From: NORP181 sp047623555
GTDB lineage: Bacteria; Pseudomonadota; Alphaproteobacteria; Rhodobacterales; Rhodobacteraceae
Assembly: GCA_047623555.1 (NCBI GenBank)
Contig: JBLHMP010000048.1
Span: forward strand, 1 to 30,389
DNA: 30,389 bases
Direction: 5' to 3'
Below, piece after piece: positions 23,626 to 30,389 of this stretch (position 1 is the first letter of the stretch; every line of letters starts with the position of its first letter). The position numbers were made by a program, and so were the translations under genes. The notes below the pieces were generated by a model. It ran no database searches. It was not told the DNA's origin and was given only the letters and a program-made list of their open reading frames with translations.

Positions 23626-24672
23626 ATGGTGCAGGAAGTTATCGAAGGAAAGTGGCTCGCCGCGTTCCGCAGGGTGCTGGCCCTGAATGGCATCAAACAG
23701 GGCACTCAGGTTGTCGTTTTGGCCGAAACCCAGTCGCGCCCAGTGTTGATGCAGCTCGCCGGGTTGGCCTGCTATGATCTGGGCGCCGAATAGTCGACCA
23801 TCCTATTGCCAACACCGGTACAGACTGCGCCAGTGCCGGTGAAATCGACCGGGGCCAGCAATGCGATCCAGCATAAACGCCATGTGATCGAAGCGTTGAA
23901 ACACGTTGAAATCATCGTTGATGTCACTGTCGAAGGGCTGCTTCACGCCGAAGAGTGGGAAGAGATCGAAGCCTCGGGCACCCGCGTTCTGGTGATCTGT
24001 AATGAACACCCCGAGATCCTTGAACGCACTGAACCAACTGCCGATCTTGGCCCGCGGGTCGACCTGGGTATTCAGATGCTGAACGATGCCAGCGAAATGC
24101 GGGTGACCAGTGCGGCGGGCACCGATTTGACCATTTATATTAGTGATGCGCCCTGTGGTGGCACCCCCGGATTTGGCACAAAACAAGGCGGCGTTGCCCA
24201 TTGGCCGGGCGGATTGTGTCTGGCGTTTCCGGGCAAAAACACCGTTAACGGCCGCATCGTTATGGATGTGGGCGACATGAACCTGACGTTCAAAGACTAC
24301 CTGCGCGACCGCATTACCTTTGAAATCCGCGATGATTTTGTGACCGACATTATTGGTGATAACCTCGATGCCGATCTGCTGCGCGAGTACCTGGATGCAT
24401 GGCAAGATCCCAATGCAAACGGCGTCAGCCATGTCGGGTTTGGCGTGAACAAAGCCGCCCGGTGGGAGTCTCTGCGCCTGTATGACAAAGGCGATGTGCA
24501 GGCGGTTGAACCGCGCGCCTGGGCCGGAAATTTCCTTTGGTCCACCGGATCAAACCAATATGCGGGCCGCTATACGCTGGGCCATTTCGACCTGCCAATG
24601 CGGCGCTGCACCGTGGCGTTGGATGGCACCCCGGTTGTCATCAACGGCAAACTTCAGGGCGACCTCGCCTAA
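23626..24672 (+). pseudogene. NicX-like 2,5-dihydroxypyridine 5,6-dioxygenase, interrupted by an in-frame amber codon
   Basis: One reading frame from ATG 23626 (AAAGGA 7 bases upstream) to TAA 24672 gives 348 sense codons plus one internal TAG at codon 56 (23791-23793). This length matches NicX (350 aa), the Fe(II) extradiol-type enzyme that opens 2,5-dihydroxypyridine to N-formylmaleamate. Similarity to NicX, from memory, extends on both sides of the TAG: upstream WLAAFRRVLALNGIKQGTQV; downstream IVMDVGDMNLTFKDYLRDRI and WAGNFLWSTGSNQ. The three metal ligands of NicX are conserved: His269 (SHVGFG), His320 and Asp322 (GHFDLPMRRC). TAG is one transition from CAG (Gln). A downstream TTG at 23806 could restart translation, but lacks a ribosome-binding site and would lose the N-terminal domain. 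The gene is therefore broken, read through, or a sequencing error. It lies between tctC and the acyl-CoA-dehydrogenase-like gene. Confidence 0.8.
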
Positions 24673-24703
24673 CCTAATTCCCAATACAGAAAGACCACTC
24701 CCC

Positions 24704-25993
24704 ATGAGCCAGATCGAAGACTATTACGATATCTCGCGCTTCTCAGACGAACATATTCGGATGCTTCGCCTTGCCAACGAACTGGGCAAAGGGTTTGCCG
24801 AACGTGCCGCGAAATACGATGAAGAGGCCAGTTTTCCGACCGAAAACTACGAAGAACTGGCTGAGCATGGGTTTCTGAGGTTGGTCATTCCCAAAGAACA
24901 TGGCGGCTTTGGGTTTTCACTGGGCGAATATGCCACCATCGGCGCTGAGATCGGCAAATACTGCGGTGCCACGGCGCTAACGTTCAATATGCACACGTCG
25001 TCGATGAACTGGTCGCGGCATATGTATGACATGCCGAACCTGACCGACGAAGAACGCGCCGCGTTTAAGCCGATGCGCGAACGCCAGTTTCGCAATGTGG
25101 TGGAAGAAAACGCCATCTATTCGCAGCCGATTTCCGAAGGCGGTGCCAACTGGACGTCGGACCCGATTAAAACCAATTGTCGCAAAGTCGATGGCGGCTG
25201 GGTGATCAATGGCTTCAAGAAATTCGCGTCCCTTGCCGGGCATTGCGATTACTATTCCAACGTCTGCACCGAACATTTCGAAGGCGTTGAGCCGCGCCAC
25301 GAGGACACGATGGATTTCGCCGTCCACAAAGACTGTCCCGGCCTGAGCATCATCGGCGAATGGGATCCGATGGGGATGCGCGGCACGGCGTCGTATGATT
25401 TGATCCTCAAGGATGTGTTTGTCACCGAACAGGACCTGATGATGCCACGCGGCGTGTTCACCAAAACCCTGCCGCATTGGCCGACCATGATGGCGACGCT
25501 GACGCCATCCTATATGGGGCAGGCGCAGGGGATATTCGACTATACGGTTGCGTATTTATCCGGTCGGGTTGTTGGCCTACCGGCGATCGACCGCCGAGTT
25601 TACCCAACCAAACGGATGAGCGTTTCAAAGATGTACCAGCAGTTGGCCGGCATGCGCGCGCAATGGTTCAATGCGTTTTGGGAGGCGCAGGGTTTTCCAT
25701 CCAAGGCCCAGGTGATGCGGATGTATTCCGCCCAAGTCGCGGTCATGGACGGGGTTCAGGAAATCGCCGCGCTGGCGATCCGCACCTGTGGCGGGCAATC
25801 CATGTTGAAATCGCTGCCGCTGGAACGGATGTATCGCGACAGCCGTTGTGGCGCGCTGATGCTGCCCTATACTACTGAAATCATGGAGGACTACCTGTCC
25901 GTTATGACGCTGTATGATATGGACGAGATCGACTCTGTCGACGCGGATACTGTGTCGGGGCGTATTTCCATGTGGCGTCCGGCGGCTGAGTAA
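24704..25993 (+). CDS. Acyl-CoA-dehydrogenase-fold flavoprotein, possibly a flavin monooxygenase
   Basis: This 429-aa protein has the acyl-CoA dehydrogenase fold: a helical N-domain (YEELAEHGFLRLVIPKEHGG), a beta domain (AIYSQPISEGG, GWVINGFKKFAS, IIGEWDPMGMRGTASYDLIL) and a C-terminal helical domain (RTCGGQSMLKSLPLERMYRDSR). At the place where dehydrogenases carry IYEGT with the catalytic Glu, this protein reads LMLPYTTEIMED, so the usual Glu is replaced. Related folds without it include flavin-dependent monooxygenases (DszC/HsaA type). I chose ATG 24704 because homology begins there; the ribosome-binding site is weak. It lies 31 bases after the nicX-like gene and 2 bases before the fusion gene. 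A ring hydroxylation or an unusual dehydrogenation are both possible. Confidence 0.82.
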   Translation: MSQIEDYYDISRFSDEHIRMLRLANELGKGFAERAAKYDEEASFPTENYEELAEHGFLRLVIPKEHGGFGFSLGEYATIGAEIGKYCGATALTFNMHTSSMNWSRHMYDMPNLTDEERAAFKPMRERQFRNVVEENAIYSQPISEGGANWTSDPIKTNCRKVDGGWVINGFKKFASLAGHCDYYSNVCTEHFEGVEPRHEDTMDFAVHKDCPGLSIIGEWDPMGMRGTASYDLILKDVFVTEQDLMMPRGVFTKTLPHWPTMMATLTPSYMGQAQGIFDYTVAYLSGRVVGLPAIDRRVYPTKRMSVSKMYQQLAGMRAQWFNAFWEAQGFPSKAQVMRMYSAQVAVMDGVQEIAALAIRTCGGQSMLKSLPLERMYRDSRCGALMLPYTTEIMEDYLSVMTLYDMDEIDSVDADTVSGRISMWRPAAE

Positions 25994-25995
25994 CA

Positions 25996-27999
25996 ACGGC
26001 GCGCGAGACCGTTCATTGCATCGGTAAATCCAATCTTACGGCGGCAAAACTCTGGAGCAATATCCAGAGCTTTGCAGCGCCGTGGCATCCCTATGTCAAC
26101 TGGATTGAGTCTGAACCTCGCGATGATGGTCAGGTCATTCGTCGCTTTGTGGTGCAGGGCGACGACACGGTGATGCGCGAACGACTGACCTACTACAGCG
26201 GCTCGGATCACACCTATGCCTACACCGCGCTTGCCGGGATCGCCGGGGCCAATTCCTATACTGCCCGCCTTAGGGTGTCGCAGGCGGATGGCGGCGGTTC
26301 GACCATAACATGGCATGCCGATATTGATGCTGCTGCGCCGCGTGCGGTGGAAATTGCCGAGGGAACCAAACAGGTTTTTGACGCTGGGATTGGCACGATT
26401 GCAGCCTTTTCAGATGGCGTGTTTGCCCCCACGAAACCCCGACAGGGTCGCGCGACGATTGAGGCGCGTCAGATCGGATCGTTTCCGCGCCTAGGCCTAA
26501 GCGTTGTGCCCGAGGGGTTAAAAGAGGCGGGCACCATCGCGTTGTACCTGCATGGCATCGGTGGAAACTGGCAAAACTGGCATCCTCAGCTTTCGACTCT
26601 TGGCGGGGATATCCCATCGGTTGCGCTGGATTTGCGCGGTTATGGCGACAGCACTATGGGGGCAGGGCCGACAACGATTGACGACTATTTTGACGATATT
26701 TTGGCGGTTATGGCAGAATTTCGGGCGAAAAACCTGATCCTTGTCGGGCTAAGTTACGGCAGTTGGATCGCCACAAGTTTTGCGCTGCGCCATCCAAATA
26801 TGATGCGCGGCCTTGTCCTGTGCGGCGGTTGCACCGGTATGTCCGAAGCCGATCCTGATGAACGCCAAGCCTTTCGCGTCTCGCGCGAGGTGCCGTTGGA
26901 TGCCGGCCAAACACCGGCCGATATTGCCGCCTCTGTTGTTGATATAATCGCGGGGCCACAGGCATCTGGCGACGTGCGCGATCTGCTAACCCAATCAATG
27001 GCCGCGATCCCGCCCGCCACCTATCGCGACGCGCTGAACTGTTTTTGCAATCCGCTGGAAAAGCTGGATTTCGCCAAATTATCCTGCCCGGTTTTGTTGA
27101 TGACTGGTGACTATGACCGGCTCGCCCCAGTTGCGGATATCCGATCGGTCAGTCACCGTTTCCATGACGCAGGCGCACCCTATGTTCAGTTTGAAACCAT
27201 CAAAGACACCGGCCATGTGTGCAACGTTGAATCCCCATCTGCCGTTAACCAACATCTGACTGGTTTTTTCACAATGCTTGCCGGACCGGCCACCAAAACG
27301 CTTTCTCCCAAGGTTGCCAAGCGCGCGGAAAAGCGTCGCCGTATTCTGGATGCGGCCCTGCGTGAATTTTCCCGCAACGGGTTTTCCGGGGCGTCGATGC
27401 AGGCCATCGCCGAAGGTGCCGGCGTGCCCAAACCAACGCTGTATCAATATATTGGCCAAAAAGACGCGATATTTCGCGCGGTTCTGGATCGTGGCCGCGC
27501 ACAGATTTTGGCGCCGTTTGAAAACGCCCAAGGGCGCGATTTGGTCCCGGTTTTGTGGGAGTTTTCCTGGTCATACGCCGATTTCGTGCTGCACCCCGAT
27601 AACCTGTCCATCGCCCGCCTAGTGATCGGCGAGGCCGAGCGCGTTCCTGAAATTGCCCGGCAATTCCATGATAATGGCCCGGCTTTGGCAATCAGAGGCA
27701 TTGCCGATTATCTGATATCGCAACGCGAGATCGGTGTTCTGCGCTTTGATAACGCCGAACTGACCTCGGATCATCTTTGGTCGCTGATCCTGTCCGGCCC
27801 GCGCAATCATGCGCTGCATTTCCCGGCTGACCCTCTTGGCCCGCAACAAATCGGCCAGCATATCGTCGCCGGACTGCAAATATTTCTGCGCGGATACGCG
27901 ACGGAGCCCGAAACCGTATTAGAAACACTCGCCGAGATAGCCGTGTTTGACCGCCGGATCGATTCCCAGATTGGAGACCTCAATGCAAAAGACCCTTGA
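25996..27999 (+). CDS. SRPBCC - alpha/beta hydrolase - TetR three-domain fusion protein
   Basis: One uninterrupted frame encodes three parts. Residues 1 to about 140 are an SRPBCC/polyketide-cyclase-like domain (LWSNIQSFAAPWHPYVNWIE, then strands to DAGIGTIAAF). Residues about 155-420 are an alpha/beta hydrolase with LYLHGIGGNWQNW, nucleophile GLSYGS (Ser253), acid in GDYDRLAP (Asp372 or Asp374) and His407 in DTGHVCN, so the triad is complete. Residues about 440-667 are a TetR regulator with HTH RRRILDAALREFSRNGFSGA at about 448-467 and VPKPTLYQYIGQKDAIF. The SRPBCC frame is open upstream to a TGA at 25987, but offers no ATG, GTG or TTG before GTG 26149, which would cut the domain. ACG 25996, 2 bases after the previous stop, fits the domain start. 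Translation probably begins at a non-standard codon, or the start is lost. The hydrolase could act after NicX (deformylation). Confidence 0.78.
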   Translation, partial: TARETVHCIGKSNLTAAKLWSNIQSFAAPWHPYVNWIESEPRDDGQVIRRFVVQGDDTVMRERLTYYSGSDHTYAYTALAGIAGANSYTARLRVSQADGGGSTITWHADIDAAAPRAVEIAEGTKQVFDAGIGTIAAFSDGVFAPTKPRQGRATIEARQIGSFPRLGLSVVPEGLKEAGTIALYLHGIGGNWQNWHPQLSTLGGDIPSVALDLRGYGDSTMGAGPTTIDDYFDDILAVMAEFRAKNLILVGLSYGSWIATSFALRHPNMMRGLVLCGGCTGMSEADPDERQAFRVSREVPLDAGQTPADIAASVVDIIAGPQASGDVRDLLTQSMAAIPPATYRDALNCFCNPLEKLDFAKLSCPVLLMTGDYDRLAPVADIRSVSHRFHDAGAPYVQFETIKDTGHVCNVESPSAVNQHLTGFFTMLAGPATKTLSPKVAKRAEKRRRILDAALREFSRNGFSGASMQAIAEGAGVPKPTLYQYIGQKDAIFRAVLDRGRAQILAPFENAQGRDLVPVLWEFSWSYADFVLHPDNLSIARLVIGEAERVPEIARQFHDNGPALAIRGIADYLISQREIGVLRFDNAELTSDHLWSLILSGPRNHALHFPADPLGPQQIGQHIVAGLQIFLRGYATEPETVLETLAEIAVFDRRIDSQIGDLNAKDP

Positions 28000-29323
28000 T
28001 GCCAACAAAACCCAATTCGCAACTGTGGCGATGACAGATACCAACGGGCTGTTGCGGGGCCAGAAAGTCTCGCGCGCGACGCTTGAGGGCATATTGAAAA
28101 ACGGCATGAGCTCGTCTCCGGTGCATATGGCGTTGGATCCGACAGATGAAATTCTGAATCTGCCGGGTATTTCGGATGAAACCGCCGATTTTCACGATAG
28201 CCCTTTGATCGTGGATAAAGAGTCCTGCCGGTCGATCCCGTGGGAAGAACCCGGCCATGATTTGCTGTTCCTGTCACAGTTTTCCGGCGATGCGGCGGGC
28301 CTGTGCCCACGGTCTATTCTGTCAAAGGTTCTGAAACGCGGTGCGGATATGGGGGTGAATCTCAAATACGGGCTCGAGCTTGAATACACTTTGTTCAATG
28401 AAACGTCGCAATCGCTCAGGGAAAAAGGTTTTCGCAATTTGGAGCCGGCCACCGCCCATGCCAGCCATGATTTGCTGATCTATCAGACCGCACAGTCCGA
28501 ATGGTACCATGCGGTTGCCGAAATGTGCCGGTCGTTGAATATTGATCTGGCCAAAATGCACGAAGAAATTGCGCCCGGATTTATGGAGGCCTGCACAGGG
28601 GCGGGCATTGGGTTGGATCCGACGGATCAGACTGTTCTGCTCAAGAACTTCATGCGCGCGTTGGCGATGCGGCAGGGCAAAACCATCACCTATATGCCGC
28701 GCTGGTCGGAGCAGGCCGACAGCCAGTCGGCGCATGTGCATTTGTCGTTGTTGGACAATGACGGCAAACCGCTGTTTTGGGACGCAAGCAAATCCGACAA
28801 TATGTCCGATACTTTTCGGCATTTCATCGGCGGGATGCAAAACTATCTAGGTCAGGCGATGTTGGTTTTTGCACCAACCGCGAATTCGTATCGCCGCTTT
28901 GCACTGGGAACATTTGCGCCGCCTGCGCTGACCTGGGGCTTCGAGAACCGCACAACCTGTTTGCGTGTGGTGGGCCATGACGCTGGATCAATCCGGGTTG
29001 AAAACCGGCTCCCGGGATCGGACACAAACCCCTATCTGATTGTTGCGGCGACTTTGGCGGCGGGCCTGGCCGGGATCGCCGAGAAAAGCGAACCGGATGC
29101 CGCAACAACAGGCAACGGCTATGTGACTCAAGAGGTCAGCGATCGGGGGTATCCCCGTTCGATGCGGGATGCGAATGCAGCGCTGCGCGGCAGCAGCTTT
29201 GCCCGCGATTGGCTGGGTGATATGTTCGTCGACGGGTTTTGCGCAACTCGCGAAAGCCAAGAGGCCGCGTTTCAGGGGATGGTGCCTGATACCGAACTGC
29301 GTCGGTTTTTTGAGCTGGGCTAG
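27983..29323 (+). CDS. Glutamine-synthetase-like gamma-glutamyl ligase
   Basis: This 446-aa member of the glutamine synthetase superfamily resembles gamma-glutamyl-amine ligases (PuuA-type) more than housekeeping GlnA. It has the N-terminal beta-grasp (VAMTDTNGLLRGQKV), the metal/glutamate site YGLELEYTLF, the second site LAKMHEEIAPGFMEA, the His motif SAHVHLSLLDNDGKPLF and the C-terminal SIRVENRLPGSDTNPYL with the conserved Glu and Arg. I chose ATG 27983 because GGAG lies 6 bases upstream; it overlaps the end of the fusion gene by 17 bases, so it is co-translated. Such enzymes attach glutamate to primary amines as a first catabolic or detoxifying step. The amine here is unknown. Confidence 0.87.
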   Translation: MQKTLDANKTQFATVAMTDTNGLLRGQKVSRATLEGILKNGMSSSPVHMALDPTDEILNLPGISDETADFHDSPLIVDKESCRSIPWEEPGHDLLFLSQFSGDAAGLCPRSILSKVLKRGADMGVNLKYGLELEYTLFNETSQSLREKGFRNLEPATAHASHDLLIYQTAQSEWYHAVAEMCRSLNIDLAKMHEEIAPGFMEACTGAGIGLDPTDQTVLLKNFMRALAMRQGKTITYMPRWSEQADSQSAHVHLSLLDNDGKPLFWDASKSDNMSDTFRHFIGGMQNYLGQAMLVFAPTANSYRRFALGTFAPPALTWGFENRTTCLRVVGHDAGSIRVENRLPGSDTNPYLIVAATLAAGLAGIAEKSEPDAATTGNGYVTQEVSDRGYPRSMRDANAALRGSSFARDWLGDMFVDGFCATRESQEAAFQGMVPDTELRRFFELG

Positions 29324-29330
29324 GCCTAGC
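29319..29330. repeat. 12-bp palindrome joining two convergent stop codons
   Basis: GCTAGGCCTAGC is perfectly self-complementary and contains the TAG stop of the ligase (plus) and the TAG stop of tctA (minus). There is no loop space or long T run on either side, so a terminator role is doubtful. Confidence 0.5.
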
Positions 29331-30297
29331 TTTGTTGGCTGCCGTGAATGTCGTGATCATGTGAGGATTCAGGCTCGCGCAGGCGGCGTTCACGGATAAT
29401 TCCCCAGAAATGGAACCCGATTAGCAACACGATAGCGATCGCGAGAATGGCAGCAATCGGGCGATCGACAAAATCCAGCGGCGTTTTTACCTGCGCCATT
29501 GCTGAGCGCAGTTTGACCTCCATGATGCCACCCAAGACCATGCCCAGAATGACCGGTACAATCGGCAGGTTCTGACGTTTTAGCACGAGGCCAAGCATGC
29601 CAAACCCGGCGGAAATCATGCAATCGGTCACCGAATTACGCAGGGAATAGACGCCAACAAAGGACAGGGTAAGGATGGTCACACCCAGAAACCGCGTTGG
29701 GATTTGGATGATCTTCATCAACAGGTTGGATGACAAAGACACAAAGACCACGACGATAATATTTAGCAGCAACATCGCGATATAAAGCGCATAGACAAAG
29801 TCCAGATTATCCCGAAACAATGCCGGGCCCGGAATGACATTATGAACATAGAAAACTGTTAGCATCATGGCGGTCAATGCTTCGCCCGGTATACCCAAAG
29901 CCAATAGCGGAATCATCGCCGCCGCCGGAACTGCGTTGTTGGCTGACTCGGATGCAACAAGCCCCTCGGGGCTGCCCTTACCAAACAGCTCGGGGGTCTT
30001 TGAAGTTTTCTGGGCATAGGTATAGGTCAGAAACTGAGCGGTAAATTCACCGACCCCGGGGATCATGCCCGTCAAAACACCAAACCCGGACCCCGCTGCG
30101 GCGATGCGTTTGAAACGGAACAATCCGAACAGGGCCTTGAATAAATTTCCCTCGATCCGTTGGTTGGTTGGTGCTTGGTCGGGTTCGGACAATAGAACAA
30201 ACGCTTGGCTAAGGGCAAACAACCCCAACACAACAACGATCAGGTCGATGCCAGAGGCCAGGAAATCAAATCCAAAGGTAAAACGCTGGGTAAAGGC
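29326..30297 (-). pseudogene. TctA-family large permease subunit of a TTT transporter, frameshifted/incomplete at right edge
   Basis: This is the C-terminal two-thirds of TctA, the about 500-aa large membrane subunit of TTT transporters. Typical pieces are GVLTGMIPGVGEFTAQFLTY, SPEGLVASESANNAVPAAAM, IPLLALGIPGEALTAMML and VPVILGMVLGGIMEVKLRSA; about seven membrane segments are visible. The frame continues upstream past the first GTG (30231) as QRFTFGFDFLASGIDLIVVV, a normal TctA stretch, then meets TAA (30300-30298). Removing one T of the TTT at about 30292-30294 would restore AGTKGISLTQRFTFG. So a single-base frameshift is likely. Further upstream no TctA similarity was recognised to the window end. 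It could pair with the distant tctC; no tctB is visible. Confidence 0.75.
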
Positions 30298-30389
30298 TTA
30301 TCCCCTTTGTTCCGGCAAGACTACATGTTGAGGCGACAGAGTTGATGATTGTGGCTTGAGGCGTGGATCGGATCAATTTGCGGCGCAGT

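Noticed and set aside
23791..23793. TAG in the nicX-like gene as selenocysteine or pyrrolysine codon
   Set aside because: Selenocysteine uses TGA. Pyrrolysine is not expected in this lineage, and the site corresponds to an ordinary position between domains.
27983..29323. Housekeeping glutamine synthetase (glnA) or gamma-glutamylmethylamide synthetase (gmaS)
   Set aside because: The sequence resembles PuuA-type gamma-glutamyl ligases more than GlnA. No mgs or mgd genes of the N-methylglutamate route are nearby.
29319..29330. GCTAGGCCTAGC as a bidirectional terminator
   Set aside because: The palindrome has no loop space and is not followed by a clear T run on either strand.

Overview
The window looks like an alphaproteobacterial chromosome segment, most likely Rhodobacteraceae/Roseobacter-type. 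The reasons are the TRAP and TTT (tripartite tricarboxylate) transporters, the box genes, the moderate GC content and the sequence style of the proteins. This placement is inference from protein content; no rRNA is present.

Left edge (1-3000): a decayed IS5-type transposase remnant, a tRNA-Arg(CCU) on the minus strand, a LacI/GntR-type repressor and a YcaQ-family DNA glycosylase.

Benzoate block (about 3029-15184, all minus strand): a complete aerobic benzoyl-CoA (box) pathway. One transcription unit starts upstream of dctP and runs dctP-dctQ-dctM (TRAP uptake), benzoate-CoA ligase, an alpha/beta hydrolase and a DUF309 protein. A second runs boxC, boxB, an overlooked 54-aa Cys-rich ORF, boxA, a hotdog thioesterase and boxR. 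The logic is uptake, CoA activation, epoxidation by BoxAB, ring hydrolysis by BoxC, and control by the benzoyl-CoA-sensing repressor BoxR. Two exact TGCA-N6-TGCA boxes sit at the boxC promoter. A degenerate, same-phase version overlaps the predicted -10 of dctP, so BoxR probably controls both units.

Amine/flavin block (15376-22126, minus strand): a flavin monooxygenase-like protein, RidA, a DUF1028 protein, a LysR regulator, a trimethylamine/dimethylamine-dehydrogenase-like flavoprotein and an M20 deacetylase. The substrate is unknown.

N-heterocycle-like block (22565-29323, plus strand): a TctC-type binding protein, a NicX-like (2,5-dihydroxypyridine 5,6-dioxygenase) gene broken by an in-frame amber codon, an acyl-CoA-dehydrogenase-fold protein lacking the usual Glu, a three-domain SRPBCC-hydrolase-TetR fusion, and a glutamine-synthetase-like ligase. 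A TctA fragment converges from the right edge. This half carries several apparent lesions or non-standard features: an ATC start in the DUF1028 gene, an amber in nicX, no AUG/GUG/UUG start for the SRPBCC domain, a Cys-to-Tyr change at an Fe-S ligand, and a frameshift in tctA. Either the clusters are decaying, the assembly has errors, or non-standard initiation is in use. The most novel items are the tripartite fusion, the NicX-centred cluster and the small Cys-rich box ORF.
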